DNA from: JAPOXK01 sp965220315
GTDB taxonomy: Bacteria; Chloroflexota; Dehalococcoidia; Bin125
Direction: 5' to 3'
DNA length: 64,000 nucleotides
Assembly: GCA_965220315.1 (NCBI GenBank)
Contig: CBDCPP010000002.1
Coordinates: forward strand, 124,001-188,000
Part shown: one piece after another, positions 52,259 through 60,964 of the stretch
How positions within the stretch are numbered: the first letter of the stretch is position 1
Layout of the letters: every line of letters begins with the position of its first letter
Notes under the pieces: generated by a model
The model's input: only the letters and a program-made list of their open reading frames with translations
Databases searched by the model: none
Told to the model about the DNA's origin: nothing
Made by a program: the position numbers and the translations under genes

Positions 52259-52843
52259 TGGGCTTGACCGCTCCGGTGGAAACAGACAAGACCTACACCA
52301 GCCGGCGGCAAGGAGCACAATAAGCGCGCCAGCAAGCGGCTCCGCGCCGGTCGGGGTTTCGTGGATAAGACAGTCGTGGTCGGGGTTAAGGATCATCCGA
52401 CGAATATGATCACGGCTCAGCGGTCGGCTCCACAGACTGGCTCACGCTCCGCCGACTTCAACGGCGCTCACAATACGTGCGACCGGTCCCCGCCAATCAA
52501 AATGCTTCACCGCGTCGAACCGGTAATGCCTGCGATCCGAGGACGCTGTCCCGATCCCTCTAGGAAGCCTTAACCTCCGTCACCACGATCATCACGACGC
52601 CCAGAGCAAAGGCGAACACGATTGCGGCCAGGACGAGAGAGGGCCGCCAGTTCACTTCATGGCTCGCGCTTGGGCAGGACCTCTCTCACCCACTACCGCT
52701 AACGACAGCCCTGCCGAGCCTAGCTGGCTTCCCACGCGCGTCAGTATCTCGCCGCGCCCCGCGCATGCTAGTCAGCGCTGCCGCATACAGATCCCTCTGT
52801 CCTAATCCGAACTCGCCAAGCATTGAGATCGGAGGCTCTAGGG
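52259..52843. other. Intergenic stretch, one possible 31-residue membrane ORF
   Basis: These 585 bases contain no supported long gene, no tRNA and no repeat. A 70-codon plus-strand frame in the left half is basic and random-looking. On the minus strand at 52560-52655 a very small hydrophobic ORF is the only coding candidate. The pheA stop is at 52844. Confidence 0.5.
52560..52655 (-). CDS. Possible 31-residue single-helix membrane protein
   Basis: A GTG-started frame encodes one hydrophobic helix (LVLAAIVFAFALGVVMIVV) flanked by Arg at the start and Glu and Lys at the end, which is the charge pattern of a small inner-membrane protein. The ribosome-binding sequence is weak and it is too short for normal gene finding. 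I found no family. Confidence 0.3.
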   Translation of the reverse strand: MNWRPSLVLAAIVFAFALGVVMIVVTEVKAS

Positions 52844-53671
52844 TCAGCCGGTCACCTGAAAGCGCGGATAGGATCCGAGCACCTTAAACTTGGTGCTTTC
52901 GCCACGCACCTGTTCGATCACCGCCGTAACCTGCGGATCGGTCCGGTGCCCGGCGAAGTCGAGCAAAAAGACGTAAACGCCCAGCTCTTCGCGCGCCGGG
53001 CGCGACTCGATTTTGGTGAGGTTAATCGACGCGCGGGCGAAGCATTGGAGCGCACGCGCCAGCGCACCGGGGCGATCGGCAAGATGGAGGACGATCGACG
53101 TCTTATCGTCGCCGGTGGGCGCCGCGTCCTCGTGGCCAAGTACCACGAAACGGGTGCGGTTGCGGGAGTCATCCTCAATGCCTTCCCGCAAAACCGTGGC
53201 GTCGTGAATCTCCGCTGCACGTCGCGGCGCAATGGCCACGGCGTCCGTCCGATCCATGATCGCTGCGACGGCGTGGGCGGTGGAGATCGCCGCGACCGGC
53301 TCGGCACGAGGGAGTTCGCGGGCCAGAAAGTCGCGGCACTGCGCCAGGGCCTGCGGGTGAGAATAGACACGGCGCACGGTGTCCTCAGTGACACCCGGCG
53401 GAGCGATCAAGCAGTGCTTGATCCACAGCACCACCTCACGGCTGATGCATAGGTCCAGCTCGTGAATGAGAAGATCCAGCGTTTCCGTCACGGACCCCTC
53501 GAGAGAGTTCTCGATCGGCACGATCGCTTGGTCCGCGGCGCCCTTCGCTACCGCGCGGGCGGCGGCGGTGATCGACGGAGCGGGCCGGGCGTCCATGCTT
53601 GGGTCGTGGGTGAGGGCGGCCTGCTCCGAAAAGGTGCCCGGGGGGCCAAGGTAGGCGAGGCGTACCGCCAT
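52844..53671 (-). CDS. pheA: Prephenate dehydratase
   Basis: PheA turns prephenate to phenylpyruvate in phenylalanine synthesis. The N-terminal motif LAYLGPPGTFSEQAA, the NRTRFVVLG motif near residue 175, and the regulatory ACT domain with KIESRPAREELG near residue 222 are all present. It is a stand-alone dehydratase of 275 residues without chorismate mutase. Phenylalanine probably inhibits it through the ACT domain. It starts 6 bp after the preceding minus-strand TrkA gene. Confidence 0.93.
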   Translation of the reverse strand: MAVRLAYLGPPGTFSEQAALTHDPSMDARPAPSITAAARAVAKGAADQAIVPIENSLEGSVTETLDLLIHELDLCISREVVLWIKHCLIAPPGVTEDTVRRVYSHPQALAQCRDFLARELPRAEPVAAISTAHAVAAIMDRTDAVAIAPRRAAEIHDATVLREGIEDDSRNRTRFVVLGHEDAAPTGDDKTSIVLHLADRPGALARALQCFARASINLTKIESRPAREELGVYVFLLDFAGHRTDPQVTAVIEQVRGESTKFKVLGSYPRFQVTG

Positions 53672-53677
53672 CAGCGC

Positions 53678-54343
53678 TCAGGCACCACCAGTGAGCGCGC
53701 GACGCAGCTCCGTCTCGTGCTCCGGCTGGGTAACGGCCAGGATTTCGGAGCCTCCTTCCAAGGTGGTCTCTCCGTTGGGAATTTCGGGCGTACCGTCGGG
53801 GTGCACGACGAGCGATAGCAGAACGCCAGGCGGGAGATCGATGGAATCCACGCGCCGGCCCACGGTCGCCGCGCCTTCGGGAACCATGACCTCCACAAGT
53901 TCGAAACCGCTTCCCCGTAGCCGCAAGAGGTGAATGAGAGGGTGACTGGGGAGTTCCTGCTCAATGTGCGCGAGGATCGCCTGCGTGGCCGAGACGGTGA
54001 GCTCTACACCGAGCGCGTGAAAGATCGCTTCGTTCTTGGGATTGTTGATGCGTGCGATCATGCGGGGGACGCGGAAGCGAACCTGCGCCACCTGACAGAC
54101 GGCCAAGTTAGTCTCGTCGCGGCCTGTAGTGGCGACGCAGAGGTCGGCGCGAGCCATGCCGACTTCATCCTGAACGCGCACTTCGGGGCCGTCTCCCAGT
54201 ATCGCGATCTCGCCGAGCTCCTCGTTGATCGCCGCAACCTTGACAGCATCGCGCTCGATCGCCAACACCTCATGTCCAGCCGTGACGAGCTCACGCACGA
54301 CCTGCGCTCCAACCTTCCCCGCGCCGACGACGATCACGTACAT
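53678..54343 (-). CDS. TrkA-type potassium regulator with TrkA-N and TrkA-C domains
   Basis: The protein begins YVIVVGAGKVGAQVVRELVTAGHEVLAIERD, an NAD-binding RCK (TrkA-N) domain at 1-125, followed by a TrkA-C (RCK_C) domain at about 140-215. Such proteins gate Trk or Ktr potassium channels in response to nucleotides. It has 221 residues. The ATG directly touches the stop of the upstream TrkA-N gene. The channel subunit TrkH or KtrB is not in the window. Confidence 0.88.
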   Translation of the reverse strand: MYVIVVGAGKVGAQVVRELVTAGHEVLAIERDAVKVAAINEELGEIAILGDGPEVRVQDEVGMARADLCVATTGRDETNLAVCQVAQVRFRVPRMIARINNPKNEAIFHALGVELTVSATQAILAHIEQELPSHPLIHLLRLRGSGFELVEVMVPEGAATVGRRVDSIDLPPGVLLSLVVHPDGTPEIPNGETTLEGGSEILAVTQPEHETELRRALTGGA

Positions 54344-54745
54344 CTACGGGCTCACCACTGCTTCGAAGAGGTGGTCGCTGAGGATGACAGTCGGACTCAC
54401 AGTCCGCAGCCCAAGTTCCGTATAGATCTTCTGGCGCTCCGGATCGTAGATACGGGCAACCGCGCGCTCGATGCCGAAGAGATGCATGGCGACCTGCGCC
54501 GCCATGACATTGCGGTTGTCGCCTTGCGTAACCGCGACGAAGGCATCCGCCTGCTCAATGCCGGCTGCGCGCAGCGTGTCTTGATCGACGCCGTTGCCGA
54601 CGATCTGCGTACCGGTAAATTCTTCGGGCAGGCGGCGAAAAGCGGAGGCGGTAACGTCGATGACGCTGATGTCGTGACCCTCATCACTGAGGCGACCCGC
54701 GAGACTCGCGCCGACGCGGCCACAGCCCATGATCACGATTTTCAT
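54344..54745 (-). CDS. TrkA-N (RCK) domain protein
   Basis: The protein starts KIVIMGCGRVGASLAGRLSDEGHDISVIDV, the NAD-binding RCK fold, and consists of the N-terminal domain only (about 133 residues). I chose the ATG at 54745 because it begins the fold directly; a GTG at 54781 that touches the uspA stop would add 12 residues. It is followed with no gap by a full TrkA protein, so the pair may form the regulator of one channel. It lies in a uspA-trkA-trkA-pheA unit. Confidence 0.85.
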   Translation of the reverse strand: MKIVIMGCGRVGASLAGRLSDEGHDISVIDVTASAFRRLPEEFTGTQIVGNGVDQDTLRAAGIEQADAFVAVTQGDNRNVMAAQVAMHLFGIERAVARIYDPERQKIYTELGLRTVSPTVILSDHLFEAVVSP

Positions 54746-54781
54746 TCGATCAGACTCGCCCGGGCCGTGCCTGGAGCTCAC

Positions 54782-55216
54782 TCACTCGCGCGAACTCCGA
54801 ACGACGATCACGTCGCACGGCGCATTCCGCAAAACGTAGTCGGCCGTCTTACCCAGAGCAAGCGGCCCGCCGGGATGCCCGCGGCGGGGGGCGCCCAGCA
54901 CGATCGCGTCGACAGCGAGCTCGACGGCCTCATCGACGATGGCGTGTCCGGTATCGCGTGCTTGCAAGATCTCGCCGTCGCAGCTGATCTTGTGTTTCCG
55001 CACCGCTCTTTCGGCGTTGGCGATGATGCGTTCTCCTTCCTCGTTTTCTTGGGACAGATCCGCATCGAGTGATAAGCGACGGTTGACCTCGACGACATAG
55101 ACCACATGGACGCGGCTGCCCTTGATTGCACCGGCGAGCCGGCAGGCAAGCTCCAGAGCGTGTTGGCGAGCGGCCGATTTACCAATAGGAACAAGGTACG
55201 AGGGACCGCTAGCCAA
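54782..55216 (-). CDS. Universal stress protein UspA family
   Basis: The protein of 144 residues has the USP fold, with SYLVPIGKSAARQHALELA at the start and the ATP-binding type C-terminal loop GAPRRGHPGGPLALGKTADYVL near 108-129. Thus it is probably an ATP-binding USP. The start is TTG at 55216 with GGAGG upstream. A perfect -10 box TATAAT lies on the minus strand at 55276-55281. It is the first gene of the uspA-trkA-trkA-pheA unit, which suggests stress-linked potassium control. Confidence 0.85.
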   Translation of the reverse strand: MASGPSYLVPIGKSAARQHALELACRLAGAIKGSRVHVVYVVEVNRRLSLDADLSQENEEGERIIANAERAVRKHKISCDGEILQARDTGHAIVDEAVELAVDAIVLGAPRRGHPGGPLALGKTADYVLRNAPCDVIVVRSSRE

Positions 55217-55528
55217 CCGTGAAGACCTCCGCTGCAGACCTCCGTGGGTTCAACTTTCGCAAGCTTTCCAACTGCATTATAGGAACGTCCAGGCGTAGCA
55301 CAGCTGCCGGGCGACTATTCGACTGCTCATCTCAACGAGTTAATCAATATGTACCGCTGCTGCCGCGTTCTGTAAAACGAGGCAGATGGAGGCGCGCCCG
55401 CCAAGACAGTCTTGCCGTCGAGCGGGTAGAAACCGCCAGCGCCAGGATCAGCCGGCCTCCTGAGGCGCCCGTACGCCTCGAACCACGGGTCCGCGTGCGC
55501 TTCGCGAGCAATATAGATGTATCCGAGA
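55217..55528. other. Gap with uspA promoter box and an uncertain minus-strand ORF
   Basis: On the minus strand TATAAT at 55276-55281 is a perfect -10 box for uspA, though no good -35 box is seen 16-18 bp before it. A 112-codon minus-strand frame (55327-55665) runs into the PfkB gene in another frame. It has some natural-looking segments such as DPWFEAYG but no start signal, so I do not call it a gene. Confidence 0.4.
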
Positions 55529-56722
55529 TCAGTCCGACGAGCGTTCAGCGCCCCGAAGGAAGCTTTGCTCACGCTCGATCGCTCTAGCCAATCCTTGGGG
55601 AGCCAATAGGTGGGAGGACGCGAGATCCGTGGGCCAGCCGCGCGTGAGGAGCGCCCACGCGCCACTCAGAACAGCCCCCGCCCGATCTTCGGGAGTGGCG
55701 GCGGCGGCCACAAGGCGCCCGCCCAGTTGCGTCTCGATCACCTGCTGCAGAGGTGTGATCGCAAGGGCGGAGGCCGGCGCACGCTCTCTCATCGGCGCGC
55801 GCCGCCGAGTCCAGCGCAGGAGCGCCACCTCGAGCACGTGCAGACGCGGAAGAATGCGCGCCACAACAGGTTGCGCTCGCTGCCGACGCTCCAGCAGCCC
55901 GGTCGCCGCCGCGGCTGCCGACGCGAGGGCGTCCGCCGGCGAACGGCCGCGCGCGCGCGCCACCGCATACGTCGCGGTCAGGAGGTCACCAGCCCCACTG
56001 GTGTCGACCGCCTCCGAAACGCTGATGCCGTCCATAGCGATCACGCCGCCTCCGAGCCGCGGCGGCAAGAAAACACTCGCGCCGCGAGCGGCGTCGGTCA
56101 CGACAAGCTCGACATCATGACTGGCCGTGAATGCGGTCGCGGCCGTTCGCCACGGCGCGGCGCCAGCGACCACGCTGAACTCCTCCATAGAGAACTTGAG
56201 CGCCTGTGCGTGTGTGATGTGTGCGGTTAGATCCGCACTCTCGACGCGGATGCGGCCGGCTCGGCCGACACTGCGAAGCAACCCCTGTAAGTCGAAAATG
56301 ACGAAGCGAGCACGCTCAGCAAGACCGGAGATGCAGTCAACCGCGATGTCTACGGGAAAGAGGGGAGAGAGCATCGCGGCGTCGAAGTGCTCAGCCGAGA
56401 GAGCGGAGAGCGTGATCGGCGGAGCGGTCGAGCGAAGGTACTGCGTGCGGCGGGCGGCGCGGAAGCGATTGACGAAGACCGTGTCTTCGTTCGCGGATTC
56501 TCCTTCCCAACATGCTCCGGCGGCGAGGAGCGCCGGGCGCGCATAACGGCATACCCAAGGACCAGCCCGCGCGAGGATGGTCACGTGGACATCCTCAATT
56601 CGCGCGCCGTCAATGCCGCCGAGGACAGCATGCCATGGTGCGCCACCCGGCTGGGACCAGCGCTGCGCGAGCCGCTGGAAATCGCGCGTGACGGAGCCAG
56701 CGATGAGCAGTCGCGTGGCCAT
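55529..56722 (-). CDS. PfkB-family carbohydrate/pyridoxal-type kinase with C-terminal extension
   Basis: The PfkB signature DTSGAGDLLTATYAVARARG lies near residue 235-255, and the fold starts with RLLIAGSVTRDF. Residues up to about 285 cover the ribokinase-like core; after that about 110 residues, Ala- and Arg-rich, form an extension I cannot name. PfkB enzymes phosphorylate sugars, nucleosides or vitamin B6. The position back to back with pdxS and pdxT makes a pyridoxal-type role worth testing, but this is an inference. The usual N-terminal GG substrate motif is hard to see. The ATG is at 56722. Confidence 0.7.
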   Translation of the reverse strand: MATRLLIAGSVTRDFQRLAQRWSQPGGAPWHAVLGGIDGARIEDVHVTILARAGPWVCRYARPALLAAGACWEGESANEDTVFVNRFRAARRTQYLRSTAPPITLSALSAEHFDAAMLSPLFPVDIAVDCISGLAERARFVIFDLQGLLRSVGRAGRIRVESADLTAHITHAQALKFSMEEFSVVAGAAPWRTAATAFTASHDVELVVTDAARGASVFLPPRLGGGVIAMDGISVSEAVDTSGAGDLLTATYAVARARGRSPADALASAAAAATGLLERRQRAQPVVARILPRLHVLEVALLRWTRRRAPMRERAPASALAITPLQQVIETQLGGRLVAAAATPEDRAGAVLSGAWALLTRGWPTDLASSHLLAPQGLARAIEREQSFLRGAERSSD

Positions 56723-56848
56723 TGCTTGATGTGACCCGTTCGCGAAGAGCAACCGCGACCCGGAGAGGGAAGCGCGACGATGTTAGAATACGGTCGCAGC
56801 AAGGTGGATAATCTGTCAACGGGCGTGAAGCGCAAGCCGGAGGCTCCC

Positions 56849-57736
56849 ATGGTCGTCGAAACCGGGACCAGAACCGTCAAGTCCGGACTAGCCGAGATGC
56901 TAAAAGGTGGCGTGATCATGGACGTAGTCACGTCCGACCACGCGCAGATCGCGCAAGAAGCGGGCGCTTGCGCCGTGATGGCGCTGGAGCGCGTGCCAGC
57001 CGATATCCGCAAGGCGGGGGGAGTAGCGCGCATGAGCGACCCCACGCTGATTCGCGGCATCATTGAGAGCGTGTCCATCCCAGTGATGGCGAAGTGCCGC
57101 ATCGGTCATTTCGTGGAGGCCTCGATCATCCAGGCGCTAGGAGTCGACTATGTCGACGAGTCCGAAGTGCTTACGCCGGCGGACGAAAAGCATCACATCA
57201 ACAAATGGGACTACACCGTGCCCTTCGTCTGCGGCGCGCGCGACCTGGGCGAGGCACTGCGCCGGATGGCCGAGGGAGCGGCGATGATCCGTACCAAGGG
57301 CGAGGCCGGCACCGGCAATATCGTGGAAGCCGTGCGGCACATGCGTGCCGTGCAGGGGACAATCCGCCGCTTGAGCGCGCTCGGTGATGATGAACTGGGC
57401 GCCTTCGCCAAGGAGCATGCCGCACCCGTTGCCTTGGTGCGCGAGACGCGCGACCTGGGGCGGTTGCCCGTCGTGAACTTCGCGGCTGGGGGCGTCGCCA
57501 CGCCAGCGGACGCGGCCTTGATGATGCGGCTGGGGGCCGACGGCGTCTTCGTCGGGAGCGGGGTTTTCAAATCCCAAGAGCCAGCGCGCATGGCGCAGGC
57601 CATCGTCCAAGCGACGACGCACTTCAACGACGATGCGATCCTCGCGGAGATCTCCGCCGGTCTCGGGAGCGCGATGCCCGGGATCGAGCTGAGCGAGATC
57701 CCGGAACCCGAACGTTTGGCCCAACGAGGGTGGTGA
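56849..57736 (+). CDS. pdxS: Pyridoxal 5'-phosphate synthase lyase subunit PdxS
   Basis: PdxS builds pyridoxal 5'-phosphate from ribose 5-phosphate, glyceraldehyde 3-phosphate and ammonia. Signatures are KSGLAEMLKGGVIMDV at the start, the catalytic lysine in VMAKCRIGH, and the second lysine in IRTKGEAGTG. It is 295 residues, the usual size. I chose the ATG at 56849, which has GGAGG 6 bases before it, over a start 23 codons upstream. The stop is followed 10 bp later by pdxT. It forms the dodecamer that channels ammonia from PdxT. Confidence 0.96.
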   Translation: MVVETGTRTVKSGLAEMLKGGVIMDVVTSDHAQIAQEAGACAVMALERVPADIRKAGGVARMSDPTLIRGIIESVSIPVMAKCRIGHFVEASIIQALGVDYVDESEVLTPADEKHHINKWDYTVPFVCGARDLGEALRRMAEGAAMIRTKGEAGTGNIVEAVRHMRAVQGTIRRLSALGDDELGAFAKEHAAPVALVRETRDLGRLPVVNFAAGGVATPADAALMMRLGADGVFVGSGVFKSQEPARMAQAIVQATTHFNDDAILAEISAGLGSAMPGIELSEIPEPERLAQRGW

Positions 57737-57746
57737 ACACGCGCTG

Positions 57747-58370
57747 ATGCCCACTATCGGAGTGCTCGCTCTGCAAGGTGACTTTCGCGAGCATTGCCAG
57801 CGTCTTCGGTCGATCGACGTAGCAACTCGGGAGGTGCGGCTGCCCGTCCACTTGGATGGCCTGGATGGGCTCATCATACCGGGCGGCGAAAGCACGACGA
57901 TCGCCCGCTTATTGCAGCGCTTCGGCCTGCAAGACCCGCTCCGCGAACGGGCGAGGGCGGACTTTCCCATGTGGGGCACCTGCGCGGGCGCGATCTTGTT
58001 GAGCGACGCAGTGCCCGAGCTGGACCGCACGCCGCTGGGACTATTGCCGATCGCGGTCGAACGAAACGCCTATGGCCGGCAGATCGACTCGTTCGAGACC
58101 GACCTGGCTGTGCCAGCGTTGGGCGCGAAGTCATTTCACGCGGTGTTCATCCGCGCGCCGCGGATCGTCGGCGTCGGTACCGGTGTCGAGGTGCTGGCGC
58201 GACATGAAGACGACCCGGTTATCGTGCGGCGCGGCCCGCTGCTGGCCACGACGTTTCATCCAGAATTGACGAGCGACGTTCGCTTGCACCGCTACTTCAT
58301 GACAGAGTGCGTTGGCGTGGCCACGAGCGCAGTGGAGGTAATGCCGACATTGGTAGGAGGAAGTCACTGA
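57747..58370 (+). CDS. pdxT: Pyridoxal 5'-phosphate synthase glutaminase subunit PdxT
   Basis: PdxT releases ammonia from glutamine for PdxS. The class I glutaminase motifs are IPGGESTTI near residue 45, the nucleophile C79 in GTCAGAI, and the His-Glu pair in TTFHPELTSD near residue 170. The length of 207 is normal. The TGA stop overlaps a CTG that I take as the start of the next gene. It is the standard partner of PdxS. Confidence 0.95.
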   Translation: MPTIGVLALQGDFREHCQRLRSIDVATREVRLPVHLDGLDGLIIPGGESTTIARLLQRFGLQDPLRERARADFPMWGTCAGAILLSDAVPELDRTPLGLLPIAVERNAYGRQIDSFETDLAVPALGAKSFHAVFIRAPRIVGVGTGVEVLARHEDDPVIVRRGPLLATTFHPELTSDVRLHRYFMTECVGVATSAVEVMPTLVGGSH

Positions 58371-59317
58371 ACGCGCTGGTACGGCGTTTTCGATTGACGG
58401 ACTTACCGATCGTCATGGGCCAGCGCGACGATGCACGCATCAATCAGGCCGTGCCTTTCGATCGCTGCGACCGACCGGATACCTCACTGCACGATTGGAT
58501 GCGCCTCGCGAGCACGACGCTGCCGCGGAGCGGGCGGCGCGTCTGGATCGCGCGGGACGGTTGGTCGCTTCTCGGCCTCGTCGCGGTACGGCCGCGGGGG
58601 GGGCGCGTCGCTTGGGAGATCGACGCGCTCATTGAACCCGCAGAAGACGATGTGTATCTCCTCGATCTCTTGGACCGGGCGGTGGCCACGGCGGGCGCCG
58701 CAGGCGCCGGGCGGCTTTTCCTGCGCGTCTCGGCCGAGAGTTCTGTTGTCGAAACGGCACGCCGGCACGGATTCGTTATGGTGACGGAGGAGACGCGCTA
58801 CGTGTGCGAGCATCGCACGGCACCAGCAGCTGCGGCGGCGCGCCGCCGCGAGCGGCGTCATGATCAGGCGCTCTTCCGGCTGTACAACGAGACCGTTCCG
58901 CAAGAGGTGCGCTGGCATACGGCGCTCTCGCCCGCCGAGTGGCGCGCCGCCGAGGAGCCGCTGGGCCAGCGCGGCCGCGCATGGGTGATTCACGGCGACC
59001 AGACCGCCGATGCGCCCGCAGCACTCGTGCGCTTGTCTCAGGATGCACAGGCGAGCCGCGCGGCCCTGCTCACGGACGGCCGTCCCCAGAGCGCTCGCGA
59101 AGCAGTGGCGCTGGTGCTCCACGCAGCGCCTCTCCAGCGACCCCTCTTTCTGCTCATTCCATCGCACGCGGCGAGCGACATGATCGCTGCTACCGAGGCC
59201 GGTTTCACCGCCCTAGACCGCTTCGTACTTCTGGTGCGACCGATCGCTCAGCGCGCCAGGCGTTTGCGGGTCGCTGAGCGTGCCGTCGACGCCAGCGCAA
59301 CGCTGGTGACGCATTGA
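58367..59317 (+). CDS. GNAT-like N-acetyltransferase, CTG start
   Basis: The middle of the protein resembles a GNAT fold, with strand-helix elements and ETARRHGFVMVTEETRY near residue 130-145, the usual end of a GNAT core. A second, related half may follow. The substrate is unknown. The likely start is CTG at 58367, with AGGAGG 6 bases ahead, which overlaps the pdxT stop by 4 bp. An upstream frame extension would run deep into pdxT. From CTG the protein is 316 residues. It belongs to the pdxS-pdxT unit by position. Confidence 0.65.
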   Translation: MNALVRRFRLTDLPIVMGQRDDARINQAVPFDRCDRPDTSLHDWMRLASTTLPRSGRRVWIARDGWSLLGLVAVRPRGGRVAWEIDALIEPAEDDVYLLDLLDRAVATAGAAGAGRLFLRVSAESSVVETARRHGFVMVTEETRYVCEHRTAPAAAAARRRERRHDQALFRLYNETVPQEVRWHTALSPAEWRAAEEPLGQRGRAWVIHGDQTADAPAALVRLSQDAQASRAALLTDGRPQSAREAVALVLHAAPLQRPLFLLIPSHAASDMIAATEAGFTALDRFVLLVRPIAQRARRLRVAERAVDASATLVTH

Positions 59318-59347
59318 GTCGAAATACGGCCAGACGTTAGGAGCCTC

Positions 59348-60946
59348 ATGACTAACCCTCTTGAGCTGGACCCCGGTTCCGCCGCGCCGATTAACGAGCC
59401 CGCGCTTCGTGTGACCGACGACCTCGATCTTCTCTTGATCACGCTACCGCCGAGCATCCGAGACGCTGTTGAGCAAGAGTGGGGACGGAGTGGGCTGCTC
59501 GAGATTGTATTGGACTTGGGTCGGCGTCCCGCCGCGCGCTTCCAAGACCGCGAGGTGGAACTCAGCGATCACGATGTCTCGCCGGACGAGATCGCGACCG
59601 TGACGCGCAGCCTCGGTGACTTCGGTGCCGACAATCGCGCCGGCATCGCGCGGACGCTGCACCGCATCTCCTGCCTGCGCAACCGCCGGGAGGAGATCGT
59701 CGGGCTGACGCTCCGCGTGGGGCGGGCCGTCTACGGCACTACGCAGGTGATCGAGGACCTTGTCTTCTCCGGCAAGAGCCTGCTGCTGCTGGGTCGCCCA
59801 GGCATTGGTAAGACGACGATGCTCCGCGAGACGGCGCGGATCCTCTCAGAGCGCGGCAAGCGCGTTGTGATCGTGGACACGTCGAACGAGATCGCGGGCG
59901 ACGGCGACATCCCGCACCCAGCGATCGGGCGGGCGCGCCGTATGCAAGTACCGACGCCGGAGCGTCAACACGCCGTGATGGTGGAGGCTGTGGAGAATCA
60001 CATGCCCGAGGTCATCGTGATCGACGAGATCGGAACGGAGCTGGAGGCGCTGGCCTCCCGCACGATAGCGGAACGGGGCGTACAGCTAGTCGCGACGGCG
60101 CACGGTAACGCGTTGGCCAATCTCATGCTTAACCCCACCCTTTCCGACCTGATCGGGGGGATTCAGACCGTCACGCTCGGCGATGACGAGGCGCGGCGGC
60201 GGGGCACACAGAAGTCGGTGCTGGAAAGGAAAGCGCCTCCGACCTTCGACATACTCGTGGAGATCCAGTCGTTCAACCGGGTCTCGATCCACCGGGACGT
60301 CTCAGGAACGGTCGACGCGCTGTTGCGCGGTCAGGCCGTGACTCCCGTGTTGCGCGAGACAGACGACGACGGCGCAGTGCATGCACTGGAGGCGCCGCAG
60401 GCGAGCGAGGAATTCGGAGCGCAATCGAGCGCGCGGCCAAGCTGGCCGCCCACCGCGCTCCCAAGCATCAGGCCGGAGGCTGCGATGCCCCACCGGCGGC
60501 TGTTTCCGCTCTCCGTCTCGCGGAGCCGACTTCGCCAGGTGATTCGAGAGACGGGAGCGAACGCATCGATCGTCGACAAAATCGATGACGCCGACGCGCT
60601 GGTCACCCTGCGCTCGATCTTCCGCCGCCGGCCAGTGCCGGTCCGAGAAGCGGAAGAGCGCGGTCTACCCATTTACGTGCTCAAACACAACACGGCCGCG
60701 CAGATGGAGCAAAGTCTCCGAGCACTGGCGCAAGGGCAGTCAAGTTCCGATCCGGTCCGTGCAGCGCTGGCGGAAGCTGAGAAAGCGATCGGAAAGCTCT
60801 CCGCAGGACAAACGCAATCGGTAGAGCTCACCGCGCAGAATGCCTATATTCGCCGCCTGCAACATGAGATGGCGCAGCGCTACGAACTCTTCTCCGCCAG
60901 TGCGGGCCGTGAGCCGCACCGTCGCGTGCGATTATCGCGCGAGTAG
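59348..60946 (+). CDS. AAA ATPase with R3H domain (Ycf45/SpoIIIAA-like)
   Basis: The protein has an AAA/SpoIIIAA-type ATPase part at about 100-310, with Walker A GRPGIGKTT at residues 149-157 and Walker B VIVIDEIGTE near 220. An R3H-like or Ycf45-type C-terminal part follows after about 400. Related plastid and cyanobacterial proteins are called Ycf45 and their role is unknown; nucleic-acid binding is likely. It is 532 residues. It lies 31 bp after the GNAT gene and 18 bp before tmk. Confidence 0.85.
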   Translation: MTNPLELDPGSAAPINEPALRVTDDLDLLLITLPPSIRDAVEQEWGRSGLLEIVLDLGRRPAARFQDREVELSDHDVSPDEIATVTRSLGDFGADNRAGIARTLHRISCLRNRREEIVGLTLRVGRAVYGTTQVIEDLVFSGKSLLLLGRPGIGKTTMLRETARILSERGKRVVIVDTSNEIAGDGDIPHPAIGRARRMQVPTPERQHAVMVEAVENHMPEVIVIDEIGTELEALASRTIAERGVQLVATAHGNALANLMLNPTLSDLIGGIQTVTLGDDEARRRGTQKSVLERKAPPTFDILVEIQSFNRVSIHRDVSGTVDALLRGQAVTPVLRETDDDGAVHALEAPQASEEFGAQSSARPSWPPTALPSIRPEAAMPHRRLFPLSVSRSRLRQVIRETGANASIVDKIDDADALVTLRSIFRRRPVPVREAEERGLPIYVLKHNTAAQMEQSLRALAQGQSSSDPVRAALAEAEKAIGKLSAGQTQSVELTAQNAYIRRLQHEMAQRYELFSASAGREPHRRVRLSRE

Positions 60947-60964
60947 TCGCGCTACCAGAACGCT

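Noticed and set aside
52361..52573. 70-codon plus-strand ORF
   Set aside because: Composition looks random, there is no ribosome-binding site and no similarity to known proteins.
55219..55587. 122-codon plus-strand ORF
   Set aside because: It is antisense to the uspA promoter and the PfkB end, is Arg- and Ser-rich and has no start signal.
55327..55665. 112-codon minus-strand ORF overlapping the PfkB gene end
   Set aside because: Parts look protein-like, but it has no start signal and overlaps PfkB by 137 bases; a frameshift link to PfkB could not be shown.
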